64,000 bases of DNA from Acidovorax sp. 210-6 (GCF_010020825.1 NZ_JAACJE010000001.1:682001-746000), one strand, 5' to 3'; positions 16,582 through 31,001 are shown, numbered from the stretch's first letter. Translations and numbers: made by a program. Notes: generated from the letters alone by a model not told the origin.

Positions 16582-16605
16582 TCCATCCTCACCAAAAGCA
16601 CAAAA

Positions 16606-16660
16606 TTAGCTATCAAAACAATAGCTACCAGCGCTTACCCCATAAGCCCCATAGCCCAAA
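16606..16660 (+). repeat. GCTATT-type dispersed repeat, plus orientation
   Basis: AGCTATCAAAACAATAGCTA is followed by CCAGCGCTTACCCCATAAGC. With the copy at 15866-15922 it forms a nearly perfect inverted repeat of about 55 bp that brackets palindromic element A. Confidence 0.8.
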
Positions 16661-16665
16661 AGCGC

Positions 16666-18570
16666 TCAATACCTTCCGGCCTGATACCGCTGCCCCAACA
16701 CCCCTTGCAGCGTCTGCACCACCGAGAACGCCTCCTTGAGATGGCTGCGTTCGAAGTTGGAGAGTTCTTCCAGCGCCAGGAAGTTGTCGGGCTTGAGGCC
16801 TTGTGTCATCTGGCGGGCCTGGTGGTCTATGCGCAGCTTGGAGAGAAATTCCAGCGCGTCGCGCAGATCGCGCGCGCTTTGTTCGCTCACTTCGCCTGTG
16901 TGGGCCACCTGCTCCAGCCGGTCGTGCGTATTCACGGCGGCCACGCCACCGGCCAGTGCGTACACCCGTGCCAAGTCCACGATGGGCACGATGCCGCTGT
17001 GCTTGAGATCGACGGTGCCCGCGTTGTCGCCGCCACGGATGCGCGAGATGGTGCCAAACAGACCCAGCGGGGGCCGGTGCTTGAGGGCGTTGCCCACCAT
17101 GTGCGCCAGGAACAGGCTGTGCCCGCGCGTGCGTGCCAGCACCTCCTGGCGCAGACTGTCCAGCAGTTCGAGCTTGCCGTGCACGGCGCGCAGGTCGAAG
17201 AACACGCAGGTCAGCATCAGCGCCATGGGCTCGGGCTTGTCCACCCATTGGCGGAAGTACTCTGACCAGCGCTGGCGTGGCTGGCGCCATTTGTTGGTCA
17301 TGGCCATCATCTCGCCGGGGCAGTGCACGTAGCCGCAGGCGTCGAGCCCGTCGCAGACAAAGCGGCTGAAGGCGCGGAAGTACTCGCCATGGCGCGCCTC
17401 GTCGTAGCGGTCGTCCAGCACCAGGCAGTTGTCCTGGTCGGTGCGCGCGGTCTGCTCGCTGCGCGCCTGCGAGCCTGCCGCCACCCAGACATAGTCCACC
17501 GGTGGCGGGCCCAGTTCGGCCTCGGCCAGGTGGATGAGCCGGGTGGTCACCGCGTCGGTGATGGTGGTGATGATGTGCCCGGTGCTGTAGGCGCTGGCAT
17601 CGGCCGCCGCCAGGTGCTGCTGCAACTGGCGCACCCGGCTGCTGGCCTGCACCAGGCCCTGCAGGCTGGGTTGCTTGTAGATGTCGCCCGCCAGGTACAC
17701 GGGCGAGGTGCTGTGCTGTTCGGCCAGATCGGTGGCCGTGATCATGCCCGCGATGCGTGTGCCGTCGAGCACCGGCATGTGGTGGATGTTGTGTCGCGCC
17801 ATCAACAGCAGTGCCTCGAAGGCGGGGCTCTGGGCTTGCATGGTCAGCGGCGCCAGCGTGGCAATGTCGGAGACGGGGCGGGCAATGTCCAGCCCCTGCG
17901 CCACCACGCGGTTGCGCAGGTCGCGGTCGGTTACCAGGCCGAAGAGGTGGTCTTGCTCCACCAGCAGCACCGAGGACACGCGCAGGTCGCTCATCTTCCG
18001 CGCTGCTGCTTGGATGGAGGTGCCCGGCGGCAGGGTGATGGGCTCGCGCTTGATGAGTGAACGCACCGGCGTGCCCAGCAAATTGAGGTGCACGCCCGAG
18101 TCGGGTGCATGTGTGGCGTTGCCAGCCTGGCTCGTGCCGGGGAGCGAGGGAAAGAAGTACGCCAGTGCGCTGTGATCCCGGCACAGCGCCGACAGGGTTT
18201 CGGGCGCCAGCCAGGCAATGCAGCAGTCCGTGGCCGCAGTCGCCTGCCAGGTCGTGAGGTGCTGTGCCGGGGTGGCGCCAAAGCCGAACATTTCGCCCGC
18301 TTGCAGGTGAACGGCCATGTCCAGGTCGGGGTCGTGCAGGTCCACCGCGCCGCTCAGGATCAGTCCTGTGCGGCTGTGCAGCCGTCCTTGTGGCAGCAAG
18401 GGGGTGCCCACCTCTGCGGTTTCCAACTGCCACTGCGGTGCCATTTGGGCCAGGGCGGCTGGGTCGAGTTGATTCCAGACGCGGTGGCTTGTCAGCGCAG
18501 GCAGCACGGAGGTGGTGGTTGGGGTCTCGGGGTTCATGGCGGGGTGGAACCAAGGGGAGAAAACGCCCAT
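16666..18570 (-). CDS. Second cNMP-binding / CBS-pair / DUF294 nucleotidyltransferase-like protein
   Basis: 634 residues from ATG 18570, which has GAGG seven bases upstream; ATG 18537 (MNPETP) is the next candidate. It has the same architecture as the protein at 169-2025: an N-terminal cyclic-nucleotide-binding-like domain (MAVHLQAGEMFGFGATP), a CBS pair (about 165-285; VTDRDLRNRVV, ITATDLAEQH), a nucleotidyltransferase domain with GSQARSEQ and TDQDNCLVL, and a DUF294 C-terminal domain. It carries no exonuclease gene of its own, but the exonuclease fusion lies across the palindromic element, converging on it. It is divergent from uvrA. Sensing of a nucleotide or adenylate state by the CBS pair is family knowledge; the target is unknown. 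Confidence 0.85.
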   Translation of the reverse strand: MGVFSPWFHPAMNPETPTTTSVLPALTSHRVWNQLDPAALAQMAPQWQLETAEVGTPLLPQGRLHSRTGLILSGAVDLHDPDLDMAVHLQAGEMFGFGATPAQHLTTWQATAATDCCIAWLAPETLSALCRDHSALAYFFPSLPGTSQAGNATHAPDSGVHLNLLGTPVRSLIKREPITLPPGTSIQAAARKMSDLRVSSVLLVEQDHLFGLVTDRDLRNRVVAQGLDIARPVSDIATLAPLTMQAQSPAFEALLLMARHNIHHMPVLDGTRIAGMITATDLAEQHSTSPVYLAGDIYKQPSLQGLVQASSRVRQLQQHLAAADASAYSTGHIITTITDAVTTRLIHLAEAELGPPPVDYVWVAAGSQARSEQTARTDQDNCLVLDDRYDEARHGEYFRAFSRFVCDGLDACGYVHCPGEMMAMTNKWRQPRQRWSEYFRQWVDKPEPMALMLTCVFFDLRAVHGKLELLDSLRQEVLARTRGHSLFLAHMVGNALKHRPPLGLFGTISRIRGGDNAGTVDLKHSGIVPIVDLARVYALAGGVAAVNTHDRLEQVAHTGEVSEQSARDLRDALEFLSKLRIDHQARQMTQGLKPDNFLALEELSNFERSHLKEAFSVVQTLQGVLGQRYQAGRY

Positions 18571-18742
18571 TTTGCAGCCTCGTGTGCGCGGCGGGGGCAG
18601 GGTTGATACCAGATGGAGCGGTGTGTGCCATGCTGGGGTGCTCCTGCCGGACCGACGCGCCATAGGGTCAATGGGCGCCATGGCAGGCGTTCGCCACGCG
18701 CTGTTTCTAGAATGTTTCGCCTCACCGACCACAAAGCCCACC

Positions 18743-24591
<5,849 letters not shown>

Positions 24592-24595
<4 letters not shown>

Positions 24596-24951
24596 CAGAG
24601 CCCGGCGCGCCGAAGGCACCCCTGCCCCCCGGCTGGCAGGTGGTGCACTGGCACCCCGGCGCGCCGCCCAAGCCCCTTGAGGGCGCGCCCTGCAATGGCT
24701 GCGGCCTGTGCTGCCTGGCCGAGCCGTGCCCGCTGGGCATGCTGGTCTCGCGCCGCCGCACGGGTGCCTGCGTGGCGCTGCGCTGGAGCGCGGCGGACGG
24801 GCGCTACCTCTGCGGCATGGTCGCCGACCCTGGCGCGGTGACCGGCTTCACGCGCCCCTGGGTCGTGCGCTGGCAGCAGGCGCTGGCGCGGCGCTGGATC
24901 GCCGCCGGCGTGGGCTGTGATGCGCACCTGCAGGCGCTGCCGCCGGCCTGA
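24592..24951 (+). CDS. Small Cys-rich YkgJ-like protein
   Basis: A 119-residue protein whose ATG overlaps the uvrA stop (ATGA). Near residue 34 it has CNGCGLCCLAEPCPLG, a cluster of Cys residues like that of the YkgJ / zinc- or iron-sulphur-cluster-binding family; further Cys occur at ACVALRW, YLCGM and VGCDAH. It has no signal peptide and no membrane segment. Coupling to uvrA is suggestive but does not define a role. The family has no established function that I can cite, so a metal-binding protein is the limit of the claim. Confidence 0.75.
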
Positions 24952-24962
24952 ACCAGTCTTTG

Positions 24963-25026
24963 TTTGCTATCGAAAATATAGCTGACTGCGCTTTGCGGAC
25001 GGGCGCCAGAGCCCATTTTTGCTTCA
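24963..25026 (+). repeat. GCTATT-type dispersed repeat, intergenic
   Basis: TTGCTATCGAAAATATAGCT, then GACTGCGCTTTGCGGACGGG and CGCCAGAGCCCATTTTTGC. It lies between the Cys-rich gene and the oxidase operon promoter region. Confidence 0.8.
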
Positions 25027-25207
25027 AATACCCTTGGTAACACCACCCCTGGCAGGGGCTTGCGCAGAGCAAAAAAACATACATCCGTGATGAATCTTAG
25101 AATCCGCCGCAGCCGTGCCTAGCACGGATCGCTGTGCGGTCATTTGCACTGCATCAAAAAAATGGCGCGTCTCGCGCGTGCCGGAAAACAAGAAAGGAAA
25201 CCCACCG

Positions 25208-26866
25208 ATGGACAGTGCCATCCTGAGCCTGCTGGGCGCCTTCCTGCTGTCGATCATGGGGCTGTTTGTCTTCATCTGGTCGATGCGCAAGGGCCTGCTG
25301 GTCGAGAACCCCCGGGCGGCGTCGGTCATCTTCGCGCGCGGCGAGATCGGCCAGGCCGACGACCCCGCGCTGCACGAGGCCGGCCGCGCGCACCTGCAGG
25401 CGGCGGCCGCCGAGCCGGGCGATGCTGCCCACGCCGCCGACCCGCGCGAGCTGGCGCAGCGCATCGAGGCCGACCGCTCCAGCGCCTTCCCCGTGTTCAT
25501 GTTCATCGCCTTTGCCATCCTCTGGCTGGTGCTGGGCTCGGTGGCGGGGCTCACGGCCTCGCTCAAGCTGCACATGCCCGACTGGCTGGTGGGCGAGGCT
25601 TGGCAGACCTTCGGCCGCGTGCGCACCATGCACCTCACGGCGGTGCTCTACGGCTGGATCACCAACGCCGCGCTGGGTCTCATCGTCTGGCTGCTGCCGC
25701 GCCTGCTGCGCACGCGGCTGTTCGGCGCACCGTGGGTGATGCTGGGCGGCGCGTTCATCAACATCGCCATTGCCAGTGCCATCGGCGCCATCGGCGCGGG
25801 CTGGAGCGACGGCATGGAGTACCTGGAGATGCCGTGGCAGATCGGCCTGTTCATCGTCGTGGGCTTCGTCTGCATCATCGGGTCGGTGCTGTACACGCTG
25901 GTCAACCGCCAGGTGGAGTCGTTGTACGTCAGCGTCTGGTACCTCGTGGCGGCGCTCTTGTGGATCACGCTGCTGTTCCTCGTGGCCAAGCTGCCCGGCG
26001 TGCACACCGGCGTGCAGCAGGCCACCACCAACTGGTGGTACGGCCACAACGTGCTGGGCCTGTGGTTCACGCCCATCAGCGTGGGGGCGATCTACTACTT
26101 CCTGCCCAAGATCATCGGGCGGCCGGTGCGCTCGTACAACCTGTCCATCCTGGGCTTCTGGACGCTGGCCTTCTTCTACGGCCAAGTGGGCGGGCACCAC
26201 CTGATTGGCGGGCCGATTCCGGGCTGGCTGAGCACGCTGTCCATTGTGCAGAGCATGATGATGATCATCCCCGTGGCGGCCTTCACCATCAACATGGCGG
26301 GCACCATGCAAGGGCGCATGCACCTGGCGCTGCACTCGCCCACGCTGCGCTTCATGATGTTCGGCGGGCTGATGTACATGCTCTCGTCGGTGCAGGGCTC
26401 GCTGGAGGCGCTGCGCAGCGTCAACCAGGTGGCGCACTTCACGCACTTCACGGTGGCGCACGCGCACCTGGGGGCCTATGCCTTCGTCACCATGGTGCTG
26501 TTCGGCGCCATCTACTTCATGCTGCCGCGCGTGCTGCACTGGGAGTGGCCGTACCCGCGCCTCATCTCGCTGCAGTTCTGGCTCGCGGCCGTCGGCATCC
26601 TGATCTATTTCGTGGGCCTCTCCATCGGCGGCTGGCTGCAGGGCCTGGCCATGCTCGATGCCTCGCGGCCCTTCATGGAGTCGGTCACGCTCACCATCCC
26701 CTACCTGCAGTGGCGCAGCGTGGGCGGCGCGCTGATGGTGGCCAGCCACCTCGTCTTTGCCGGCCATTTCCTGGCCATGGCGCTGCGCTTTGGCCCGCAG
26801 CGCACGGGTGCGGCCCTGTTCGCGCCGGCATCCCTTCAGGCACTGGAGACAGCTCATGGAAAATGA
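25208..26866 (+). CDS. ccoN: cbb3-like cytochrome c oxidase subunit I with a CcoS-like N-terminal extension
   Basis: 552 residues; the start at 25208 follows AAGAAAGGAAAC. Residues 1-50 form a membrane helix then FIWSMRKGLLVENPRAA and FARGEI, resembling the small assembly protein CcoS rather than the usual CcoN start. After a hydrophilic linker the heme-copper oxidase core begins near residue 95. Likely copper and haem ligands are seen in WWYGHNVLGLW, GQVGGHHLIGG and HFTHFTVAHAHLGAY. It heads a five-gene operon with CcoO, cytochrome c, SCO and a CtaG-like protein, but no ccoQ or di-haem ccoP. The upstream region has a poor FNR-like match (TTGCACTGCATCAA, 25144-25157). It is probably a terminal oxidase; a divergent member of the NOR/cbb3 group is possible. 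Confidence 0.82.
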   Translation: MDSAILSLLGAFLLSIMGLFVFIWSMRKGLLVENPRAASVIFARGEIGQADDPALHEAGRAHLQAAAAEPGDAAHAADPRELAQRIEADRSSAFPVFMFIAFAILWLVLGSVAGLTASLKLHMPDWLVGEAWQTFGRVRTMHLTAVLYGWITNAALGLIVWLLPRLLRTRLFGAPWVMLGGAFINIAIASAIGAIGAGWSDGMEYLEMPWQIGLFIVVGFVCIIGSVLYTLVNRQVESLYVSVWYLVAALLWITLLFLVAKLPGVHTGVQQATTNWWYGHNVLGLWFTPISVGAIYYFLPKIIGRPVRSYNLSILGFWTLAFFYGQVGGHHLIGGPIPGWLSTLSIVQSMMMIIPVAAFTINMAGTMQGRMHLALHSPTLRFMMFGGLMYMLSSVQGSLEALRSVNQVAHFTHFTVAHAHLGAYAFVTMVLFGAIYFMLPRVLHWEWPYPRLISLQFWLAAVGILIYFVGLSIGGWLQGLAMLDASRPFMESVTLTIPYLQWRSVGGALMVASHLVFAGHFLAMALRFGPQRTGAALFAPASLQALETAHGK

Positions 26867-27476
26867 AGTCAAGCTCGCCGCCGGGGCCATGGTGTCCCTG
26901 GCCGTGGCCACGGCCGCGCTGGTGGTGCTGCCCTACATGGAGGTGCGCGACATCACGCCGCCCGAGGGCCTCAAGCCCTATACCAGTGCCCAGCAGCGCG
27001 GGCGCGATGTCTATATCGCCAACGGCTGCGTCTATTGCCACACGCAGCAGCCGCGCGACCGCAACCTCGGTCCCGACCATGAGCGCGGCTGGGGCCGCGC
27101 CTCGGTGCCGGGCGACTACGTGTACGACAAGCCGCACCTGCTGGGCAGCATGCGCACCGGGCCCGACCTGTTCAACATCGGCGCGCGCCAGCCCAGCAAG
27201 GACTGGCACCTGGGCCACCTGTACCAGCCGCGCGCCTATGTGCCGGGGTCCATCATGCCGGCCTACCCCTACCTGTTCGAGACCAAGGCCGCCGCCGAAC
27301 CGGGCGACGAGGTCGTCAAGCTGCCGCCGGGCCACGGCCCTTCACAGGGCGTGGTGGTGGCGCGGCCCGAGGCGCTGGACCTGGTGAAGTACCTGCAGGG
27401 CCTGGACCACACCTATCCCGTGCTGCCGGCACCGCCGCGCAGCGCCACCGGCCCGGCCGCCGGGTCGGCCTCCTGA
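26856..27476 (+). CDS. ccoO: CcoO-like membrane mono-haem cytochrome c
   Basis: 206 residues. Its start overlaps the end of the ccoN-like gene by 11 bases. One N-terminal membrane anchor (about 8-27) is followed by a periplasmic haem domain with CVYCHTQQ and the CcoO-typical NLGPDHERGWGRASVPGDYVYDKP. Downstream, GSIMPAYPYLF supplies the probable Met ligand. In cbb3 oxidases CcoO passes electrons to CcoN. The C-terminal 30 residues are Pro/Ala-rich. Confidence 0.88.
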   Translation: MENEVKLAAGAMVSLAVATAALVVLPYMEVRDITPPEGLKPYTSAQQRGRDVYIANGCVYCHTQQPRDRNLGPDHERGWGRASVPGDYVYDKPHLLGSMRTGPDLFNIGARQPSKDWHLGHLYQPRAYVPGSIMPAYPYLFETKAAAEPGDEVVKLPPGHGPSQGVVVARPEALDLVKYLQGLDHTYPVLPAPPRSATGPAAGSAS

Positions 27477-27484
27477 GGAAGCCT

Positions 27485-28081
27485 ATGCTCGACCAAGACA
27501 CTTCGCACCGCGCGCAAGAGCGCGAGAACGCCGACCCCGAGGAGCGCATCCGCCCCGTGCCGCTGGCCGCCGCCGCCATCACGCTGGCCATGGTGCTGTT
27601 CGGTGTGGGCTACATTGTTCTGTCCGAACCCTTCGGCAACTCTGCCCTGGGTGACCGTCGCACCGTGGCCGACCTCTCCGGCCCCGTGCCGGCCGCAGCG
27701 GGCGCCGCTGTGGATGGCAAGGCGCTGTTCGCCGCGCAGTGCGCGGCCTGCCACCAGGCCACGGGCCAGGGCCTCCCCGGCGTGTTCCCGCCGCTGGCGG
27801 GCTCGGAATGGGTCACGGGCGAGCCGCGCGTGCTGGCCAACATCCTGCTGCATGGCGTGACCGGCCCGATCACGGTGGCCGGTAGAAGCTACGACGGGGC
27901 CATGCCGGCCTTCCGCCAACTGGGCGATGCCGAACTGGCCGCCGTGGCCAGCTACATCCGCAGCGCCTGGGGCAACCAGGCCGCCGCCGTGGCGCCCGAC
28001 CTGATCGCACAGGAGCGCAAGGCCAACGACCGCAGCACGCCGTTCGAGGGCGGCGCTGCGCTCCAAGCCCTGGCGCGCTAA
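27485..28081 (+). CDS. Membrane-anchored mono-haem cytochrome c, oxidase partner
   Basis: 198 residues, starting 8 bases after the CcoO-like gene. A charged N-terminus (DQDTSHRAQERENADPEERI) precedes one membrane segment (about 28-48). A cytochrome c domain follows with CAACHQATGQGLPGVFPPLAG and a probable axial Met in YDGAMPAFRQL. It holds the place of ccoP in the operon but has a single CXXCH, so it is about half a CcoP. It probably brings electrons to the CcoO-like subunit. Confidence 0.85.
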   Translation: MLDQDTSHRAQERENADPEERIRPVPLAAAAITLAMVLFGVGYIVLSEPFGNSALGDRRTVADLSGPVPAAAGAAVDGKALFAAQCAACHQATGQGLPGVFPPLAGSEWVTGEPRVLANILLHGVTGPITVAGRSYDGAMPAFRQLGDAELAAVASYIRSAWGNQAAAVAPDLIAQERKANDRSTPFEGGAALQALAR

Positions 28082-28085
28082 GGCC

Positions 28086-28721
28086 ATGCTGCGCACCGCC
28101 GCGTTGAGCCTGCTGCTGGCGCTGTGCGGCTACGCGGCGGCGGATTGGCTCACGCACGGCTTCCAGGTCTGGACCGACGAGGGCGCGCGCCGCCTGGAAG
28201 TGGCGCTGCAGCCCGTGGACGCGCCGCACGTGGCAGTCGATGGCCCCGGAGTGGCCGCGCCCGACCTGCCTGCGCTGCTGGCGCAGGGCGACGGCGTGAC
28301 CATCGCCGACTTCATCTACACGCGCTGCCAGAGCGTCTGCCTGTCGCTGGGCAGCACCTTCCAGCAGTTGCAGGCCGCGCTGCAGGCCGATGCCGAGGCG
28401 GGCCATCCTGGCAACGTGCGCCTGCTGTCGATCAGCTTCGACGGTGCGCACGACCACCCGGCCGCACTGCGCGCCTACGCCCAGGGCCTGCAGGCCGACC
28501 CGGCGCTGTGGCGCTTCGTGCGCGTGCCCGACGCGGCGCAGGAGCAGGCCCTGCTGCGCCGCCTGGGCGTGGTGGTGGTGCCCGACGGCCGGGGCGACTA
28601 CGAGCACAACGCCGCGCTGCTGGTGTTCGACGCGCGCGGCCGCATGGTGCGCGTGTTTGACGTCGCCGAGCAGCAGCTCGCGCTGGACCACGCGCGCCAT
28701 CTCGCGCGGAGCGCGCCATGA
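28086..28721 (+). CDS. SCO1/SenC family copper chaperone
   Basis: 211 residues with an N-terminal signal or anchor (LRTAALSLLLALCGYAAADW). The copper-binding CxxxC is present in FIYTRCQSVCLSLG, and a later His in GDYEHNAALLVF is the likely third ligand. SCO proteins deliver copper to, or reduce, oxidase copper sites. Location in the operon suggests assembly of the CuB site of the adjacent oxidase. It overlaps the next gene by ATGA. Confidence 0.88.
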   Translation: MLRTAALSLLLALCGYAAADWLTHGFQVWTDEGARRLEVALQPVDAPHVAVDGPGVAAPDLPALLAQGDGVTIADFIYTRCQSVCLSLGSTFQQLQAALQADAEAGHPGNVRLLSISFDGAHDHPAALRAYAQGLQADPALWRFVRVPDAAQEQALLRRLGVVVVPDGRGDYEHNAALLVFDARGRMVRVFDVAEQQLALDHARHLARSAP

Positions 28722-29326
28722 CGCGCGGGCCCCGCTGCACGCCGCGCACCCAGGCCGCCCTGGGGCTGGCCCTGTGCGTGCTGCTGGCCTGGCCCCCGCT
28801 GCGCCATGCGCTGGAAGCCAGCATGTGGCGCCACATGGTGCTGCAGTTTCCGCTGCTGATGGCGGCGGGCGCGCTGCTGGCGGCCGCGCTGCCGCCGCGC
28901 GCGCGTGGCGCCGTGGCGCGCTGGAACGCCCACGGCATCGCCGGGCTGGTGGGGGTGGCCATGGTGCTGGGCGTGCTCATGGTGCCGCGCGTGCTCGACT
29001 TGGCGTTGCGCGACGGCGCCACCGAGGCCGCCAAGTGCGCGGCGCTGGTGCTGGCGGGCGCTGCCCTGCGCCTGTCGTGGCGGGCGGCGGGGCTGGTGGT
29101 GCAGGGCTTCTTCCTCGGCAATGTGCTGCCCATGACCGCCGTGGTGGGCCAGCTCTATATCGATGCGCCGCTGCGCCTGTGCAACGCCTACCTGCTGGAC
29201 GACCAAGCGCGCCTGGGCCAGTGGCTGATTGCCCTGGCCGTGCTGCTGGCGCTGGGCTGGCTGGCGCAGGTGGGGTGGGTGATGGCGCGGCGCGAAGGCA
29301 CGCTGCTGGCGCCGGACAATGCCTGA
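28718..29326 (+). CDS. Integral membrane protein, distantly CtaG-like
   Basis: 202 residues with about six membrane segments. It resembles a short CtaG of the caa3 type: MWRHMVLQFPLLMAAG recalls the His-containing early helix, and NAYLLDDQARLGQWL recalls the conserved late loop. It is translationally coupled to the SCO gene (ATGA) and closes the oxidase operon. An assembly-factor role is inferred from place and weak resemblance. It is convergent with ctlX, 67 bases away. Confidence 0.65.
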   Translation: MTRGPRCTPRTQAALGLALCVLLAWPPLRHALEASMWRHMVLQFPLLMAAGALLAAALPPRARGAVARWNAHGIAGLVGVAMVLGVLMVPRVLDLALRDGATEAAKCAALVLAGAALRLSWRAAGLVVQGFFLGNVLPMTAVVGQLYIDAPLRLCNAYLLDDQARLGQWLIALAVLLALGWLAQVGWVMARREGTLLAPDNA

Positions 29327-29393
29327 TTGCTCTGTTTTCAGGAGCTGCCTGCGCTTGCTGGATGGGCGCTGGAGGCCGATTTCATTCAAATTG

Positions 29394-30326
29394 TCATGCG
29401 CTGTCCGGGCGCGGCGCCAGGTGGATGCCCGCCAGCATGCAGCGCACCGAGCCGCCCGCCAGTTCGATGGTGGGCACGCGCAGCGGCAGCAGCGTGGCGC
29501 TGCGTTCGATCACGGCCTTCTGCGCGGCCGTGAGGCAGGCGGCGGCCCGCTCGGACAGCGCCAGCAGCCGCCGGCCGCCATGCCCCGTGAGCTCCAGCGC
29601 GTTGCCAGCGAATTCGCCGATCTGGTGCGCGTCGAGTTCGATGACGTCGCGCCCGCTCTCGCGCAGCCGCGCGCGCACGGCATCGCGGCGCTGCGGGTCG
29701 GCGATGAGGTCAAAGCCCCCGAGCGCGAAGTCGGTGCCCACGCACAGCATCACGTTGGTGTGGTAGCAGGGCCGGCCCTGCGCGTCGGCGGTGGCGAAGG
29801 CCATGGGCTCGAAGTTGAAATGCGTGCAGAAGCGCTCCAGCGCCACCGGGTCGGCGCGGTGCGATTGCGCGGTGTAGGCGATGCGGCCGATGTGGTCCAG
29901 CACCATGGCGCCCGTGCCTTCGAGGGCCATGCCGTCGTGCTCCAGGCCCGAGTAGTCGATCACGTCCTGCACGCGGTAGCAGGCCTTGAGCATCTCGATG
30001 ATGTCGCTGCGCCGCTCGCGCCGCCGGTTGGCGGCGTACATGGGGTAGAGCGCCACATGGCCGCCCGCGTGGGTGGAGAACCAGTTGTTCGGGAACACGG
30101 CGTCGGGCGTTTCGGGGTCATGGCTGTCGAACAGGTGCACGCGCACCCCGGCGGCCTCGAGCCGGGCGGCGGCCTCGGTCACCTCGGCATGGGCCTGCGC
30201 GGCCACACTGTCGGCCGTGGCCGGGCGCTGGAAGGTGTTGTCGGCGGCGGTCTCGGGGTTGGGGTGGAAGTGGTGCGGGCGCACCATGGCGACGGCGGCG
30301 GGGGCCTGGAGGGAGGGCGGAGGCAT
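29394..30326 (-). CDS. ctlX: CtlX-type arginine/citrulline hydrolase (guanidino-group-modifying family)
   Basis: 310 residues from ATG 30326 (MPPPSLQAPAAVAMVRPHHF). Family landmarks are MVRPHHFHPNPETAADN, PDAVFPNNWFSTH, HTNVMLCVG with the catalytic-type His, and a C-terminal nucleophile Cys in GGSVRCMLAGIHL. These place it in the amidinotransferase/arginine-deiminase fold, close to proteins annotated as citrulline-utilisation hydrolase CtlX. It is divergent from an Lrp/AsnC regulator 137 bases away, which fits amino-acid-responsive control. The exact substrate is not established by sequence. Confidence 0.85.
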   Translation of the reverse strand: MPPPSLQAPAAVAMVRPHHFHPNPETAADNTFQRPATADSVAAQAHAEVTEAAARLEAAGVRVHLFDSHDPETPDAVFPNNWFSTHAGGHVALYPMYAANRRRERRSDIIEMLKACYRVQDVIDYSGLEHDGMALEGTGAMVLDHIGRIAYTAQSHRADPVALERFCTHFNFEPMAFATADAQGRPCYHTNVMLCVGTDFALGGFDLIADPQRRDAVRARLRESGRDVIELDAHQIGEFAGNALELTGHGGRRLLALSERAAACLTAAQKAVIERSATLLPLRVPTIELAGGSVRCMLAGIHLAPRPDSA

Positions 30327-30463
30327 GGGTGTGTGAGGGTGGTTGGGGCGGGCCCCACAGGAGGGCGGTGCAGGCATTGTGCGAACAGCCACCGCCAACA
30401 AAAAGCCGGCAAACTGGTCAAATAGCTGCAAAAATTGGCGAAACGCCAGCGTACAAACGCACC

Positions 30464-30895
30464 ATGACCAAGCTCGACGACACCGACCGCGAAATCCTCA
30501 GCATCCTGCGCGCCGACGCGCGCACCCCCGTGGCCACGCTGGCGCACAAGCTGCGTGTCTCGCGCGGCACGGTGCAGAACCGCCTGCGCAAGATGGAGGA
30601 GGGCGGTGTCATCGTCGGCTACACGGTGCGCCTGCGGCCCGACTCGGAGCCGCAGCGCATTCGCGCCTGGATGTGCATCGCCGTCGAGGGCAACGCCGCG
30701 CCCGAGGTGATCCGCGCGCTGCGCGGCGAGCCCATGGTGGGCACGCTGCACACCACCAACGGCCGCTGGGACATCGTGGCCGAGCTGCGCGCCGAAAGCC
30801 TGGAGGCCTTCGACGCGGCGCTGGGGCGCATCCGCCTCACGCCGGGCATTGCCAACACCGAGACCAGCATCCTGCTGTCCACCTACAAGGCCTAA
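30464..30895 (+). CDS. Lrp/AsnC family transcriptional regulator
   Basis: 143 residues, starting at 30464. The N-terminal winged helix reads LDDTDREILSILRADART, then LAHKLRVSRGTVQNRLRKME. The C-terminal RAM domain ends with TPGIANTETSILLSTYK. Such proteins bind an amino acid and often control the divergent neighbour, here ctlX. The stop codon TAA forms the left edge of the inverted-repeat element at 30894-31001. Confidence 0.93.
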   Translation: MTKLDDTDREILSILRADARTPVATLAHKLRVSRGTVQNRLRKMEEGGVIVGYTVRLRPDSEPQRIRAWMCIAVEGNAAPEVIRALRGEPMVGTLHTTNGRWDIVAELRAESLEAFDAALGRIRLTPGIANTETSILLSTYKA

Positions 30896-31001
30896 TACGG
30901 ATTTGCCTTCAATCGTATAACGCCGTTGGTTTGCCTCGCCGTGCTACAGCACTGTCTTCGGCTTCCCGCCTAGTTATCCGATTGAATGCAAACCCGTATA
31001 A
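30894..31001. repeat. Inverted-repeat (REP-like) element between convergent genes
   Basis: Left arm 30895-30921 (TACGGATTTGCCTTCAATCG, then TATAAC) is mirrored by right arm 30973-31000. The core has a GTGCTACAGCAC hairpin. The left edge touches the Lrp stop, and the right arm encodes the last residues and the TAA stop (30974-30976) of the convergent diguanylate cyclase. Confidence 0.75.

Noticed and set aside
25144-25157. FNR box for the oxidase operon (TTGCACTGCATCAA)
   Set aside because: Only the right half matches TTGAT-N4-ATCAA well; it is too weak to list as a site. The perfect site at 59856-59869 shows what a real one looks like here.
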